From NCBI GenBank assembly GCA_026419775.2, contig JAOPGA020001789.1, positions 1-64,000 on the forward strand: a stretch of 64,000 nt of DNA, read 5' to 3'. The stretch comes from Acrasis kona (lineage: Eukaryota > Heterolobosea > Eutetramitea > Acrasida > Acrasidae). Shown piece by piece: positions 30,835 to 41,069 of the stretch. Every line of letters begins with the position of its first letter. Position 1 is the first letter of the stretch. The notes under the pieces are model-generated. The model saw only the letters and a program-made list of their open reading frames with translations, made no database searches and was not told the DNA's origin. The position numbers were made by a program, and so were the translations under genes.

Positions 30835-31512
30835 GTGACGTAAGATTCCTCCAAACAAATTATGAGGTGGTGGCGATGAAGTATGTCACAGCATTTATTT
30901 CCAGGTATCAGCATTATGGCAACAAGGCCGCCATAATCTCTGGACAAAGGAAAATCGATTACAAAGGTAAATTTTAAGGTTATAGCATCATTTCGAACCT
31001 TTTCAAATCGAAATGCATGTAGGGTTAGGGCAACGCATCAATAACCATTGACGGGGGTTTGTAAAACTACCAATAAACTTTCAGGCTTATCCCTATTTTA
31101 TAAAATCCATTTAGTCATTTGGTTAGCTGCTTCTTAACATTTAGGCGGTTGGTACCTCAAATCAATTTACCTTCGGTAATTACATGTCGTCCACATTAAC
31201 TGATAAATTATAGGATGCACAGTATGGATGTGGTTACAATAAATTGTATTTGATGAAATGTCAAAAAGAACTTCAGCAAACAGAATTAATTAGTTAATAT
31301 GATTCAAATTTACTAAAATTTGTTGAATGTTTTAATTGAAAAGCAATTCCAGTACATTATACCATGTCATGTTTGACACTCCGAGGAGAACTCCGGTGTC
31401 AATTTTTTATCTAGTTCGGGGAGAGGAAGATTTAATCGGAATTAAATTCTAATACCCGCAGATCAACGATTATGAGTCATCTCACACAATCAAAAGGCAA
31501 ACATTTGGACAA
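30835..31512. other. Intergenic with an orphan acyl-CoA-synthetase-like exon
   Basis: About 680 bp. At 30,876-30,967 a plus frame from an ATG reads MKYVTAFISRYQHYGNKAA then IISGQRKIDYK, ending at GTAAATTT. This looks like the first exon of an AMP-binding acyl-CoA synthetase (FxxxxxYGNKxAIIxGxRxxTYxEL), but no downstream exon is found. The remainder is AT-rich, with the promoter of the MFS gene and a short inverted element near 31,380-31,400. Confidence 0.4.
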
Positions 31513-32877
31513 ATGACAAGCATCAACACGAGCACAGAGGATGAAAGCAAGGTGCTCTTGAGTTGGCCATATGAAGACAAAAGACGTACTAAGGCGGAGT
31601 CATTTAATACCAAGAAGACAAAGACTTTTGTGCTATGTTACTCATATGTTATGCTGGGATCACTAGTCAGCATTCTAGGTCCATCTATACTTTTATTGGC
31701 CCAGCACACAAGTACTTCAACAAGAAATATATCATATCTTATATCGCTCAGGGGCATTGGTTATATGGTTTCCACTCTGACCACTGGGGTCATTTTGGAC
31801 AAGTTTTCAGATAGTTCACCGGTCGCAGTGAGGCTCCCCAAAAATGCTTTATTGAACTATATCACAAGCCGGCTCACGTTAATCATGATGTTTATGGCTA
31901 TACTAGCAATGGGTACTTGTGTAATAGCCATGCCATTTGTAACAAGCTATAACAGTCATCTTGTGCTAAATGTAGTAAGTGGCATTGCAGGTGGGTGTAT
32001 CGAGTGTGTCGCAAGTGTCCTTATGATGTGGATATGGGAAGAGGACGCGAATAACTATATGCAAGCTTTACATGCATCATTTGGGGTTGGTGCCTTCCTG
32101 TCGTCATTGTTCCTACAGGTTGTCCAAAATGGTTACAAAGACTTTACATTTTCTACTACTCCGTGGTATGTTAGTGTCCTATCCATCACTTATGTACCAA
32201 TTGGCGTGTTCATGTTATCCACCTTGTTCTTGTTAGTCCTTGTACCCTTTGTCGACAAGAAGCAAAAAATCATTAGATCTCCGGCAGTCGAACCCATAGT
32301 TGTTTTACCATGGTATAAAGATTTTAAACAAATGTTCGCCACTCTTATTACTGGCATTTCATTATTCTTGTATAATGGGATTGAAGTTGGATTTGCTAGT
32401 TTCATAACCTTGTATGTACAGTTGAACGATAGAAAGCACTTTGCAAGTACATCATCTCTTTTAACTAGTGTTTTTTATTTTTCATTTACAATTGGCAGAT
32501 TGATAGCACTTCCTGTTAGTTTTTATCTTTCTATACGCACTGTCTTGTTTATTGATGTTATAATGTGTTTGGTTTCACTCTTGACAATGGCTCTGTGGAA
32601 GAATTACATAGTTTTATGGTTGGCAACTGCAATGTTGGGTTTTTTCTTGGCACCACAGTATCCAACCACATTTTCTACTCCTAGGTCTCATCTAAATATT
32701 AATTTATCTGCTTTGATGACGTCCTCCCTTGTTGTATTATCGGATCTCGGATCTACAATCTTTTGTTTATTTTTAGAGCAGACGTTGGTGTACATATTTT
32801 GGATTTTTTTTGCTACAATGTCAGCCAAGTTCATAATGGATGGCATTCTTTTGTATGCAATAAAAAAAAGAGTTTAA
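31513..32877 (+). CDS. Major facilitator superfamily transporter, MFSD4/NAGLT-like
   Basis: A 454-residue single-exon protein with about 12 hydrophobic segments. The first pair reads VMLGSLVSILGPSILLLAQH, followed by SYLISLRGIGYMVSTLTTGV and ILDKF, the usual loop 2-3 motif position. GIAGGCIECVASVLMMWIW and HASFGVGAFLSSLF in the middle recall MFSD4 and sodium-dependent glucose transporter 1 (LHaxFGxGAxxxP). The second half repeats the fold (GFASFITLYVQLNDRKHF, FTIGRLIALPVSFYL). The substrate cannot be read from sequence; related proteins carry sugars or unknown solutes. The C-terminus ends YAIKKRV, 22 bp from the stop of the opposite-strand gene. Confidence 0.85.
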   Translation: MTSINTSTEDESKVLLSWPYEDKRRTKAESFNTKKTKTFVLCYSYVMLGSLVSILGPSILLLAQHTSTSTRNISYLISLRGIGYMVSTLTTGVILDKFSDSSPVAVRLPKNALLNYITSRLTLIMMFMAILAMGTCVIAMPFVTSYNSHLVLNVVSGIAGGCIECVASVLMMWIWEEDANNYMQALHASFGVGAFLSSLFLQVVQNGYKDFTFSTTPWYVSVLSITYVPIGVFMLSTLFLLVLVPFVDKKQKIIRSPAVEPIVVLPWYKDFKQMFATLITGISLFLYNGIEVGFASFITLYVQLNDRKHFASTSSLLTSVFYFSFTIGRLIALPVSFYLSIRTVLFIDVIMCLVSLLTMALWKNYIVLWLATAMLGFFLAPQYPTTFSTPRSHLNINLSALMTSSLVVLSDLGSTIFCLFLEQTLVYIFWIFFATMSAKFIMDGILLYAIKKRV

Positions 32878-32899
32878 TAATAATCAAACACAATGTTGT

Positions 32900-35800
32900 T
32901 TATTTTTGTTCAAAATTCTTCAAGGATACAATGTACTTGTGCTTGATGATTGGTTCCTGTAATGCAGGATTTGGAATCATGTAAGCACATGGATCATGAG
33001 ACCCTACCTTGCCGATGAAACACAAATAAAAGTCCTCACCAATCTTTTTTGCAGCCTCCCATTCATTTTGAGACATTGTAACTTTATCTTTGATGACCGC
33101 TGATGATTTCAACTCGATACACCTGTCGACTTGTTGTGTTTTTGGATGTAATGTTAACACATCAAATCCAATGCTCATTCTTGACAAACCAAAAGTCTTT
33201 TCAATGTGGTCGAGAGCCTTTTCGAGTGGTTTTGACTGCTTACAAGCGTTCACCACTCTTTCGTAGGTCGACACATCAAAGACATACGGAGTGCGCTGCC
33301 TCTCCGCTGCCATCAATAACTGCATACCTATAACATCAGTCTCCCTATTCCTCTCCTCCTCTTCCTTGTCGTACTCTCTGGTCACATCTTGATGATTTTG
33401 TTGTTGTTGCTTCAGACTTGTCTTCTTACTAGACAGCATTACCACTTTGGGTACTTTCGAGGCATCTTGGATGCGTTCGCCAGTATTCTTTTTCTTTTTT
33501 TGAGAGTTGTTGGAATGGTTCATTCCGTGAGCATCATCAACTGATGAAGAGCTCTTTTTTGGTTGGAACAATTCATCTAGATCTAATACGCTCGTTGTCT
33601 TTGACTGATCATCACTGCTCTCTTGTTGTTCTTCCTCTTCTTGTTTAATAAAAAGAGGTTGAACATTTGTGTCGCGTTTTGGTATTTGACCAATACGACT
33701 CATTTGTAGGAACTCCTCTACATTTTCGTGTTGAAGGACACCATACAAGAAAGCAAATAAATGAGCATTGTTGGAGTTGTACAGACGAACAAACTCAGGA
33801 ATTAAAGACACTTTGTTTTTGACATCCGAAATATACAACAGGAAGCGTTGTGGGTCTGCCACCACGTTCTGATCATTTTTTGATATTTTTATTTGATTGA
33901 CTTGGTACTTGACACTTGGACAGGAACTCACTTTTAGGCATTGCAGTTGCTCCCTCATTTTGGTGAATACAGGTTTCAATTCCATGTACTGGTCATGGTC
34001 TCTAAAATAGAAGAACCTCTCTACATAAGTGGACACTTGTCTTAGTTTATTGGTGAGAGGGACGCTCAGTGTAGGTTTATCAGTAATGTTCAACTCTACT
34101 TTAACACTTGTGGCGAGCGATTTTAGTTTTAAGAAGTGAATCAAATGATTCAGTTTGGGTAGCATGTCTGTTTCGACATCAAGGATGGGGATAGATTTGG
34201 AGAACATGTTGTAATAGATTGTGTGGTCGTTAATGTAAATATCAGCTTGTAGCTTTCTCATACCCATGGTTGTGATGAGAACAGGATGTTGCTCGAATAA
34301 ATCAGTCAACCATTCTTTGTTTTGATTAGTGGACAACCATGCATCTAGTTCACAATAGATGTTCAAAAGCCTTGCACTATCTCTAGATGCAACATAGTTT
34401 TTGCCCAGTACTTTCAGTACAATGGCCACGTCTTCAATTTTACGCATGGAATTAACATGGAGAGTACGAACAAAGAAGTCATGAAGTTTCTGGGAGTACA
34501 AATGGTTTAGGGAAGATTTTGCATCAGACGAACCAAAGATATCTTCGTTTTGTGACCAATAAATATCAGATGGAGAAAACCAACACTTTGATGAGGCAGC
34601 AGAGGGAGCATAAATTAACTGCTGCTCAGCAAACACCTGTTGGTATGTTTTATTCATTTTTATTTGCTCAACACCAATAACCTGACCATTCCGTTCTACA
34701 TTTTTATTAACAATTGCATCGTAATCTCTATACGGTGCCATAATTGTATAAATCTCTTCAGCATGCTTTAATGAAAAGCCCTTGTATTTTTTCCCAAAGT
34801 TCAACAAACGAACAAGTGAATCACCGTCTGTTTTGAATATAACGCCAACATCACTCATAAATCTATTGGATAATGTGTGTGGTACGGTCGGCCACGATTG
34901 TTTGATCTTTGATAAAGACGAACTTACAAGATCACACAGTTTAAATGACATTGATGAGTTTTGAGGGACCAAAGATAAATTCATCACTTTTTGTAAAAAT
35001 GTACTTGGTTCAGGCGCTCTATTGCGTGGTAGTCTCTTGTCTTGAGAATCAATATGTATTCTTGAAAATTGACAGTAGTACACTTCCCAGAAGTAGTCAA
35101 GGAAGAAGATTACTTTGGAAGTATCATGGTGGGATAATAAAGTTTGTAGCTCGGGAGACGGAACGTGATCAGTCAATACGGCAGGATGTGTACCAAGCAT
35201 TCTCTTCGATGCTTGTTTCCCGTTGATCTTTACACTACGAGAGTCAACGGCTGGACATTGTTTGATATCAAATGCTTTAAATACTTGATACCAGGACGTG
35301 GCATCTTTGGGTGTTTTAAAGTCTACATACTTGGTGCTAAGATAATTCAGTTTTGACAATAGAGTCTCCAAGTGGGTTTCATACCATTGATACACAGATG
35401 ACAAGTAAACCCTATCAAGAACAACTAGCGAATCGCTCGTTGTAAACACCTTAAATTCTTTCTTTATTCTTTCGACAAGACTCTGATCAGGTCTTCCCGT
35501 CGTTAAATATTCATACACATAATACAAGTGCTCTAAGTGCTCTTCAAATGGAACTTGTTTATAAGGCAACATGTATGTGGATATCACATTGTATGCCGAT
35601 TGTGTTTTGACACCTAGTTGAACCAACAAGGAAGTGGGTTCAGGTTTAGTCCCCACGGTTGATCTCTTTACACTGGATATTTTATTCAAGAATGTATAAT
35701 CTCTATCTCCGCTACTAAAATAAACATTTTGTGTCGAAGCACACACAACAGAATCATCTTGTAATTTTATTAATTTAAGCGCTTTCAGCTTTTTCATGCT

Positions 35801-37249
35801 ATCCTTGTCATTCATATGTTCCTTATATAGATAAATGTATAATCTCTCAAACCATGCGTCTGGTTGTTTTGACACCCACTGAGTATTTTTTGTGAATATA
35901 TCAACGATATGGTCTATATCGAAGGAACCACACCCAAGACTCTCTATTACATATTTACTCATTTTGACTTGACTTGAGACATATTCTCTCCCAAGCAGAG
36001 TCAATAAATCAGCATTAGGGAAAAGTTCTCGTTCCATGGGATGTTTCGAAACAAGTACTTGACCAGGTCGCTTCCAATTACCGGAATCTGTCAAGATACA
36101 ATCTTCCTTCTTTAGTGCAGCATGTATTGCTTTTGTGGGCGGTAGCATGAATTCATCAACAGAGTCATTAATTGTTGGAATAAAGCTGTACCAATTAAGC
36201 TTTAGCTGATCATCGTTCTTGAATGCATCAAGAGAGGCAACGAAACAAGAAGGTATATTATCACGAAGCCATAAATTCCATGACCGATCGCGATGTAAAT
36301 CTTCTCGGTGAGAAGGCAAAATAAAGTCTGCTTGTACAATAAACCGCAATCGGAACGATCGGATGGGAAGATATGCAAACACATCACAAGGTTTATTTGA
36401 ATCAATAGGAAAAGCCAAAATCACAGTAGAATCCGATGCTGTAGGTCTATTTGCATCATTTATATTTGTGGGCTTTACAATATTTTTTTGGTTTATTACA
36501 AATTTCTGAGCAGTCATTTTATTATTTTTTAAATTTGTTATGAGAATGGTCGCCCGTGCATCTTGTTTAGTGCACATGTAACGAACATGAGTTTTTCTGA
36601 CTCTGTTATCAATCTCAATAACTTGAAGTTTGTTCAAAAATAGTAATGTCTCCATTGAAATGTCATCCAACATCCGGGCAATGGACTCTACTTTGACACC
36701 CTGTTTGAAAGGTAGATATATAGTTGTTTCATCGGGATTGTTCTTAATGTTGTTCGGTAGATCGTCCAACCATTCGGGTACAATGAAACCGAGCTTGTTG
36801 TCCTCGTCCAACCTGAACTTGAATTTGAAACCGTTACTGATGATCATGGGTTCGTCTGAAATTTTAAACACTGATTTGAAACCTATTCCTTTTTCTCCAA
36901 TGTAGCCTTGTAATTGTTTCTTGCTAGAGCTACCAACATTACACAAAGATTGTACGTTTTGTTCGGTGAAGCCAGTTTCATTGTTCTGTACAATAACGCC
37001 AGTGCTTGTTAAGATGATTTGGAGTTTCGGTGTAAAGCCTTCGGTTTCAGGGTAACTATTGTCGTCGGCATTTTGAATAAGTTCGAAGATAAAATGAGTG
37101 TCCTTGCTATATAGGTCTGCTGATAGCTTTTCAAGCGCGTGGTGTAGAGCGTCCTTGTATACGTTGATCCTTTCGTCCTGGTTATCATCTGCGCTCCATT
37201 TACTTCTAACTTTTTGAATAATATCCCTCTGGTATGACGAGATGGTCAT
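32900..37249 (-). CDS. Sacsin-type GHKL ATPase with C-terminal NO VEIN (DUF3883) domain
   Basis: A single exon of 1,449 residues. The N-terminus is an Hsp90/sacsin-like ATPase: the N-box ELIQNADDN at about 56-64, GVIVQNNETGFTEQNVQSL, and the G2 loop GYIGEKGIGFKSVF at about 115-128. A long helical middle of unknown fold follows. After a Gln/Lys/Glu linker (about 1,250-1,310) comes the NOV_C domain with GFDVLTL and DRCIELKSSA (about 1,361-1,384), a PD-(D/E)xK-like strand pair. Plant NO VEIN has the same order. No J-domain or UBQ of animal sacsin is present. The role is unknown; a nuclease-like remnant coupled to a conformational ATPase is possible. Confidence 0.9.
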   Translation of the reverse strand: MTISSYQRDIIQKVRSKWSADDNQDERINVYKDALHHALEKLSADLYSKDTHFIFELIQNADDNSYPETEGFTPKLQIILTSTGVIVQNNETGFTEQNVQSLCNVGSSSKKQLQGYIGEKGIGFKSVFKISDEPMIISNGFKFKFRLDEDNKLGFIVPEWLDDLPNNIKNNPDETTIYLPFKQGVKVESIARMLDDISMETLLFLNKLQVIEIDNRVRKTHVRYMCTKQDARATILITNLKNNKMTAQKFVINQKNIVKPTNINDANRPTASDSTVILAFPIDSNKPCDVFAYLPIRSFRLRFIVQADFILPSHREDLHRDRSWNLWLRDNIPSCFVASLDAFKNDDQLKLNWYSFIPTINDSVDEFMLPPTKAIHAALKKEDCILTDSGNWKRPGQVLVSKHPMERELFPNADLLTLLGREYVSSQVKMSKYVIESLGCGSFDIDHIVDIFTKNTQWVSKQPDAWFERLYIYLYKEHMNDKDSMKKLKALKLIKLQDDSVVCASTQNVYFSSGDRDYTFLNKISSVKRSTVGTKPEPTSLLVQLGVKTQSAYNVISTYMLPYKQVPFEEHLEHLYYVYEYLTTGRPDQSLVERIKKEFKVFTTSDSLVVLDRVYLSSVYQWYETHLETLLSKLNYLSTKYVDFKTPKDATSWYQVFKAFDIKQCPAVDSRSVKINGKQASKRMLGTHPAVLTDHVPSPELQTLLSHHDTSKVIFFLDYFWEVYYCQFSRIHIDSQDKRLPRNRAPEPSTFLQKVMNLSLVPQNSSMSFKLCDLVSSSLSKIKQSWPTVPHTLSNRFMSDVGVIFKTDGDSLVRLLNFGKKYKGFSLKHAEEIYTIMAPYRDYDAIVNKNVERNGQVIGVEQIKMNKTYQQVFAEQQLIYAPSAASSKCWFSPSDIYWSQNEDIFGSSDAKSSLNHLYSQKLHDFFVRTLHVNSMRKIEDVAIVLKVLGKNYVASRDSARLLNIYCELDAWLSTNQNKEWLTDLFEQHPVLITTMGMRKLQADIYINDHTIYYNMFSKSIPILDVETDMLPKLNHLIHFLKLKSLATSVKVELNITDKPTLSVPLTNKLRQVSTYVERFFYFRDHDQYMELKPVFTKMREQLQCLKVSSCPSVKYQVNQIKISKNDQNVVADPQRFLLYISDVKNKVSLIPEFVRLYNSNNAHLFAFLYGVLQHENVEEFLQMSRIGQIPKRDTNVQPLFIKQEEEEQQESSDDQSKTTSVLDLDELFQPKKSSSSVDDAHGMNHSNNSQKKKKNTGERIQDASKVPKVVMLSSKKTSLKQQQQNHQDVTREYDKEEEERNRETDVIGMQLLMAAERQRTPYVFDVSTYERVVNACKQSKPLEKALDHIEKTFGLSRMSIGFDVLTLHPKTQQVDRCIELKSSAVIKDKVTMSQNEWEAAKKIGEDFYLCFIGKVGSHDPCAYMIPNPALQEPIIKHKYIVSLKNFEQK

Positions 37250-37348
37250 GTTTTGTTTGTTTCAAAGTTATATTGGAATTTATCATACACAACATCTCGT
37301 TTAAAAATAAAGTATTTTAACCGATTGTAATCTTAAGCGAGTTACAAA

Positions 37349-38340
37349 ATGTGGGAACAGTTCCACCAACATAAATGGGATGAGGATGAGAAGTGGAAAC
37401 TATAGTACGTGTATCAAAAGTTTTGATCATCTAACATGAAGCTTCAACAACCTAACAATTCCAGAATCTGCATCGGAGTTCCAAAGGGGTGCAATAGTCG
37501 AAAAATACAAGAGAAAATTCTTCTCGCAAAATATAGGTCCTTTGCCATCGTTCAAATCCGTATATGAACTGGTTGAAATTGATGCACAATCAAAGCATAC
37601 TGCAACATTGATTTTCCTGCATGGTCTTGGAGACTCTGGGGAAGGTTGGGCCTCTGCATTTGTTAAATTGTCCAAATCAATGCCATACTTGAAGGTGATA
37701 TTACCAAGCGCTCTAAAGCTCCCTGTTACACTTAATGGTGGCGCAAGGATGCCAGCTTGGTATGATCTCATGGGACTATCCGAGAGTAGTGGTGAAGACA
37801 GTGTTGGGTTCCAAGAAACTGTGAAGCAGTGTAAGATTTCAAAACATCCAAAACAGATTTAACTAATGCTTTAGTAAAGGCTCTGATTAAAAACGAAAAT
37901 GAAGAATTCAACATTCCGGTTAGTTACCATTCATCTCTCACTAACAGTCGCAGTACAATCGCATTTTAATAGGAGGTTTTTCACAAGGCGGCTCACTTTC
38001 TTTGTACGTTGGATTGACGCTTGAAAAACAACTTGCAGGTGTAATTGGAATGTCCACTTTCCTTCTACAAAAAGATCAATTTATCAAAGAAGTTCAATCA
38101 ACATCAGCCAATATCAACACACCTGTGTTGATTTGTCAAGGAACAGCCGATCAAGTTGTGAGACATGCATGGGGCAAGGCTACCTATGATGGAATCAAGA
38201 AGATTATTGAACACAAGAATGGAAAAGAGGCAGACCACATTACTTTTAGGGAGTACAGCGGTTTGGCACACAATGCAAATGCTTCTGAAATGCAACATGT
38301 TTATCAATTCATTCAAGAAAGATTAAATCATATTCAATAA
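37349..38340 (+). CDS. Acyl-protein thioesterase (LYPLA/APT1-like) with an extra N-terminal region
   Basis: Four exons, 37349-37404, 37442-37830, 37875-37918 and 37948-38340, give 293 residues. The alpha/beta-hydrolase core has TATLIFLHGLGDSGEGWASA, the nucleophile elbow LIGGFSQGGSLSLY, the Asp loop CQGTADQVVRHAWG and the catalytic His in YSGLAHNANASEM. This matches APT1/2, which remove palmitate from membrane proteins. About 50-60 residues precede the usual start (MWEQFHQHKWDEDEKWKLYF then NNLTIPESASEFQRGAIVEK and YKRKFF). They are encoded in phase across the first splice and have Trp-rich helical character, not a signal peptide. Catalytic residues are complete, so the enzyme should be active in the cytosol. 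Confidence 0.9.
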
Positions 38341-38471
38341 AATATTTAATTATACAATTGATGGATTATGTCAACTCCTAGGAGTTTGTGTTCAAACATC
38401 ATGTGACACATGTTTTGAGTTACAACAAAATCGTTTGAAATCAATATCGTTTGATTAGTTGACTACAAACG

Positions 38472-39783
38472 ATGCTTAGCAGGGTAAAATGTATTAGACC
38501 ATTGACTTCTGCAAAGAGGTTCTATTCAAAATCAGAACTCCTAACAACACCAAAGTATCCTGGTGCTGTTAATGCTAAATTCACCAAAGATTTAGTGTTC
38601 CATAACGCAGTTCCTAATGAACCAGTATTTCCAATCTTTCATATCATGGACTTACAGGGCAAAATTATCAACCAATCTTCGTACAAATCAGTTCGCGAGA
38701 CATTAGACGATGACACATTGGTAAAAATGTACAAGACCATGATTCAACTAGAAACCATGGACACTATTTTGTATAATGCACAAAGACAAGGCCGTGTGAG
38801 CTTTTACATGACCAATTATGGTGAGGAAGCAGTACAGATTGGATCTGCCGCAGCCTTGACCGAAACTGATGAAATTTTTGCTCAATATCGTGAAGCTGGA
38901 GTCTTGATGTACCGTGGATTTACGTTGGAGGAGTTCATGAATCAATGTTTTTCTACTTCAAAAGATTATGGTAAGGGAAGGCAAATGCCAGTCCATTATG
39001 GCTCCAAATCACTTCGCGTGCAAACAATCTCATCCCCACTTGCAACTCAAATCCCACAAGCCTCTGGAGCTGGTTATGCCATTCGGTTGAGCGACAGGAA
39101 AGATGTTGCCATATGCTATTTCGGTGAGGGTGCTGCATCCGAGGGAGACTTCCACTCTGCGCTAAACTTTGCTGCCGTTCTAAAATCTCAAGTATGTGTT
39201 GCTCTTCGACTTTTTACTAATCATGTGTCAGGTCATCTTTTTGTGCAGAAACAATGGATACGCGATTTCAACGCCTACTTCGGATCAATACAAGGGAGAT
39301 GGAATAGTTGCAAGAGGTTTGGGATACGGCATACATTCCATACGTGTGGACGGAAATGATCCATTCGCAGTTTACATGGCCGTAAGAGAGGCACGCAAAA
39401 TGAGCACCGAGAAGCACGTACCAGTTTTGATTGAGGCCATGACGTATAGAGGAGGTCATCATTCTACTTCGGATGATGCTTCCAGGTACAGGACCACCAA
39501 CGAGTTGACTTATTGGAGGGAACAAATGAACCCAATCTTTAGACTAAAGAAGTTCCTAACCAACGAGAAACTTTGGAATGAGGAAAATGAAAATCAAGTT
39601 AGAGATGATACAAGAAAGAAGGTGTTGAGTTTATTAACTAGTGTTGAAAAGGCAGAAAAGACACATTTGGATGAACTGGTAACCGACGTTTACGATCAAG
39701 TTCCAGAGACACTTAAGGAACAAAAGAAGTTTGTAGATGCAATGGCCAAAAAGTATCCAGAAGCATATTCAGAGGGTCATTAA
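38472..39783 (+). CDS. BCKDHA: Branched-chain 2-oxoacid dehydrogenase E1 alpha subunit
   Basis: Two exons, 38472-39191 and 39232-39783, with a 40-nt intron give 423 residues. The first 25 residues (MLSRVKCIRPLTSAKRFYSK) form a mitochondrial presequence. Then come FPIFHIMDLQGKIINQSS, YREAGVLMYRGFTLEEFM, GKGRQMPVHYGSKSL, and the thiamine diphosphate motif YFGEGAASEGDFHSALNFAA continuing as VIFLCRNNGYAISTPTSDQY across the splice. The phosphorylation-loop region TYRGGHHSTSDDASRYRT is conserved. With E1 beta it decarboxylates branched-chain keto acids in the mitochondrial matrix. Full length and all ThDP residues are present. Confidence 0.96.
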
Positions 39784-39855
39784 AATTTTAACTTTAATTT
39801 ACTTGCATATCGTTCTTATTATGACTAAAAAGACGTGTGATTGTCTAACACCAAT

Positions 39856-40338
39856 TTATTGATGGAGATGCCACTTTTTGGCTGCCACTTTAGGATCGAA
39901 TCTGTCGCAAATTTGGAATTCAACTCTGTCTAGAACCTCCCAGTCAGGCTTGCCAAACACGTTCTTGAGAGCTCTTCTTTCTACATCTAACAAAAAATCT
40001 CCACCGAATTTTCTAGCGTTATCAGTACAGCAATTTGTGTGGTCAGGGCAGTCGGCATTAACACACATGTCCCAGACTTGTACGGTGCCAATTCGTCCAT
40101 TGTACCTGATGTTAATACTACGATACTTCAAATTTTTAAAATCTCTTTGAAGGATGGACACAACTGGGACTTCATTCAAGAAGCCGGTAGTAGTGCCAGA
40201 CCACTCAGCCAAGGATCCAGGGTGTTTGTCGTCCCCTCCGTCAAGATTATCGTAGCCACTGATGGTGCCCACTTTCCAGTCACTACATCCACATGTCACC
40301 AGAACAATTATTGATAGCAATGCAATGATAGTCTTCAT
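39856..40338 (-). CDS. Secreted Cys-rich protein of the expansin/barwin-like (double-psi beta barrel) type
   Basis: A protein of 160 residues from the ATG at 40,338, with a signal peptide (MKTIIALLSIIVLVTCGCS). Another ATG two codons upstream is possible. The mature part has six Cys and the block GTVQVWDMCVNADCPDHTN, CCTDNARKFGGDFLLDVERR and ALKNVFG. The pattern V.V.D.C..C......DL is typical of the catalytic-type barrel of expansins, swollenins and barwin-like proteins, where the Asp and Cys shape the groove. No carbohydrate-binding tail is present. It sits about 850 bp from a GH5 glucanase, so both may act on a cellulose-type wall. I am less sure of the exact family. Confidence 0.75.
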   Translation of the reverse strand: MKTIIALLSIIVLVTCGCSDWKVGTISGYDNLDGGDDKHPGSLAEWSGTTTGFLNEVPVVSILQRDFKNLKYRSINIRYNGRIGTVQVWDMCVNADCPDHTNCCTDNARKFGGDFLLDVERRALKNVFGKPDWEVLDRVEFQICDRFDPKVAAKKWHLHQ

Positions 40339-40437
40339 GTACATTATTTTATAGATTTTTGGTTGATCAACAAACAAGAAGGATGATGGACATTGTAACT
40401 AAGCAGTTTACAGTGAACTTGTTAAACATCATTTTTC

Positions 40438-40940
40438 TTGGTCCCTGTTCTAATGAACATAACGCTATGTACATTAACTCGATTAATTTATAAATCAGAA
40501 ACAAATGAACAAAAAAGAAAAGTGCGGATGTCTCTTGGCGAAGCAGCCTTCCAGATGGACCTTTATGTTTCTAACAAAGTATTTCCAAACCGTAAATCAC
40601 GTGAGAGGCATAGGATTAAGATATCTGATCTTATCTTCAGAAATCCTTTTTTGAAATTAGACGTTAGTGAACAATCAAGATGGGATTCCATACGTTCAGA
40701 TTATTAGAAAAACATTTCGATGGAGATGAAGAAAATTTAATGGAAGCGATGAACGAATTGAAAAACGTGAGATCAATGGATGCACATGGCGATCATGAAA
40801 TAGCACAAACCGAAACCAATGAACTTATCAACCAAGCAAAAACTGAATTTAGAAACCTTCATCAGGATGTTGTCGAAGATATTGTCAGAATTATTAACCT
40901 CTTGTCCGAATTCAAGAACACTAAATATCCTTTACAATAA
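40438..40940 (+). pseudogene. Two overlapping frames, possible frameshifted small gene
   Basis: From the ATG at about 40,531 a frame of 59 codons reads MSLGEAAFQMDLYVSNKVFP and ends at the TAG after 40,707. From 40,680 another frame, overlapping by about 27 bp, reads MGFHTFRLLEKHFDGDEENL then helical acidic sequence to 40,940 (NELINQAKTEFRNLHQDVV). Both look protein-like and may be one gene with a single-base break near the GGG at 40,681-40,684. No family is recognised. Given other one-base breaks in this window, an assembly indel is as likely as gene decay. Confidence 0.35.
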
Positions 40941-41069
40941 ATTGTTCATTTTCTACGACAGCAATGAAAGTAATTTCAGGATAAATTAATCAACCTGTAT
41001 TGATTTGAGTAGAGGCGAAAATGAACTTTTCCCGGATAGATCAACAAAGATAAATACCATGATTGTAGG

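Noticed and set aside
31015-31040. Telomere-like GGGTTAGGG at about 31,023
   Set aside because: Only one and a half units occur, with unique flanks; no array.
37542-37862. Start of the thioesterase at the beginning of its ORF (37,542)
   Set aside because: That codon is TTG inside a continuing frame; spliced upstream codons and an ATG at 37,349 give a consistent model.
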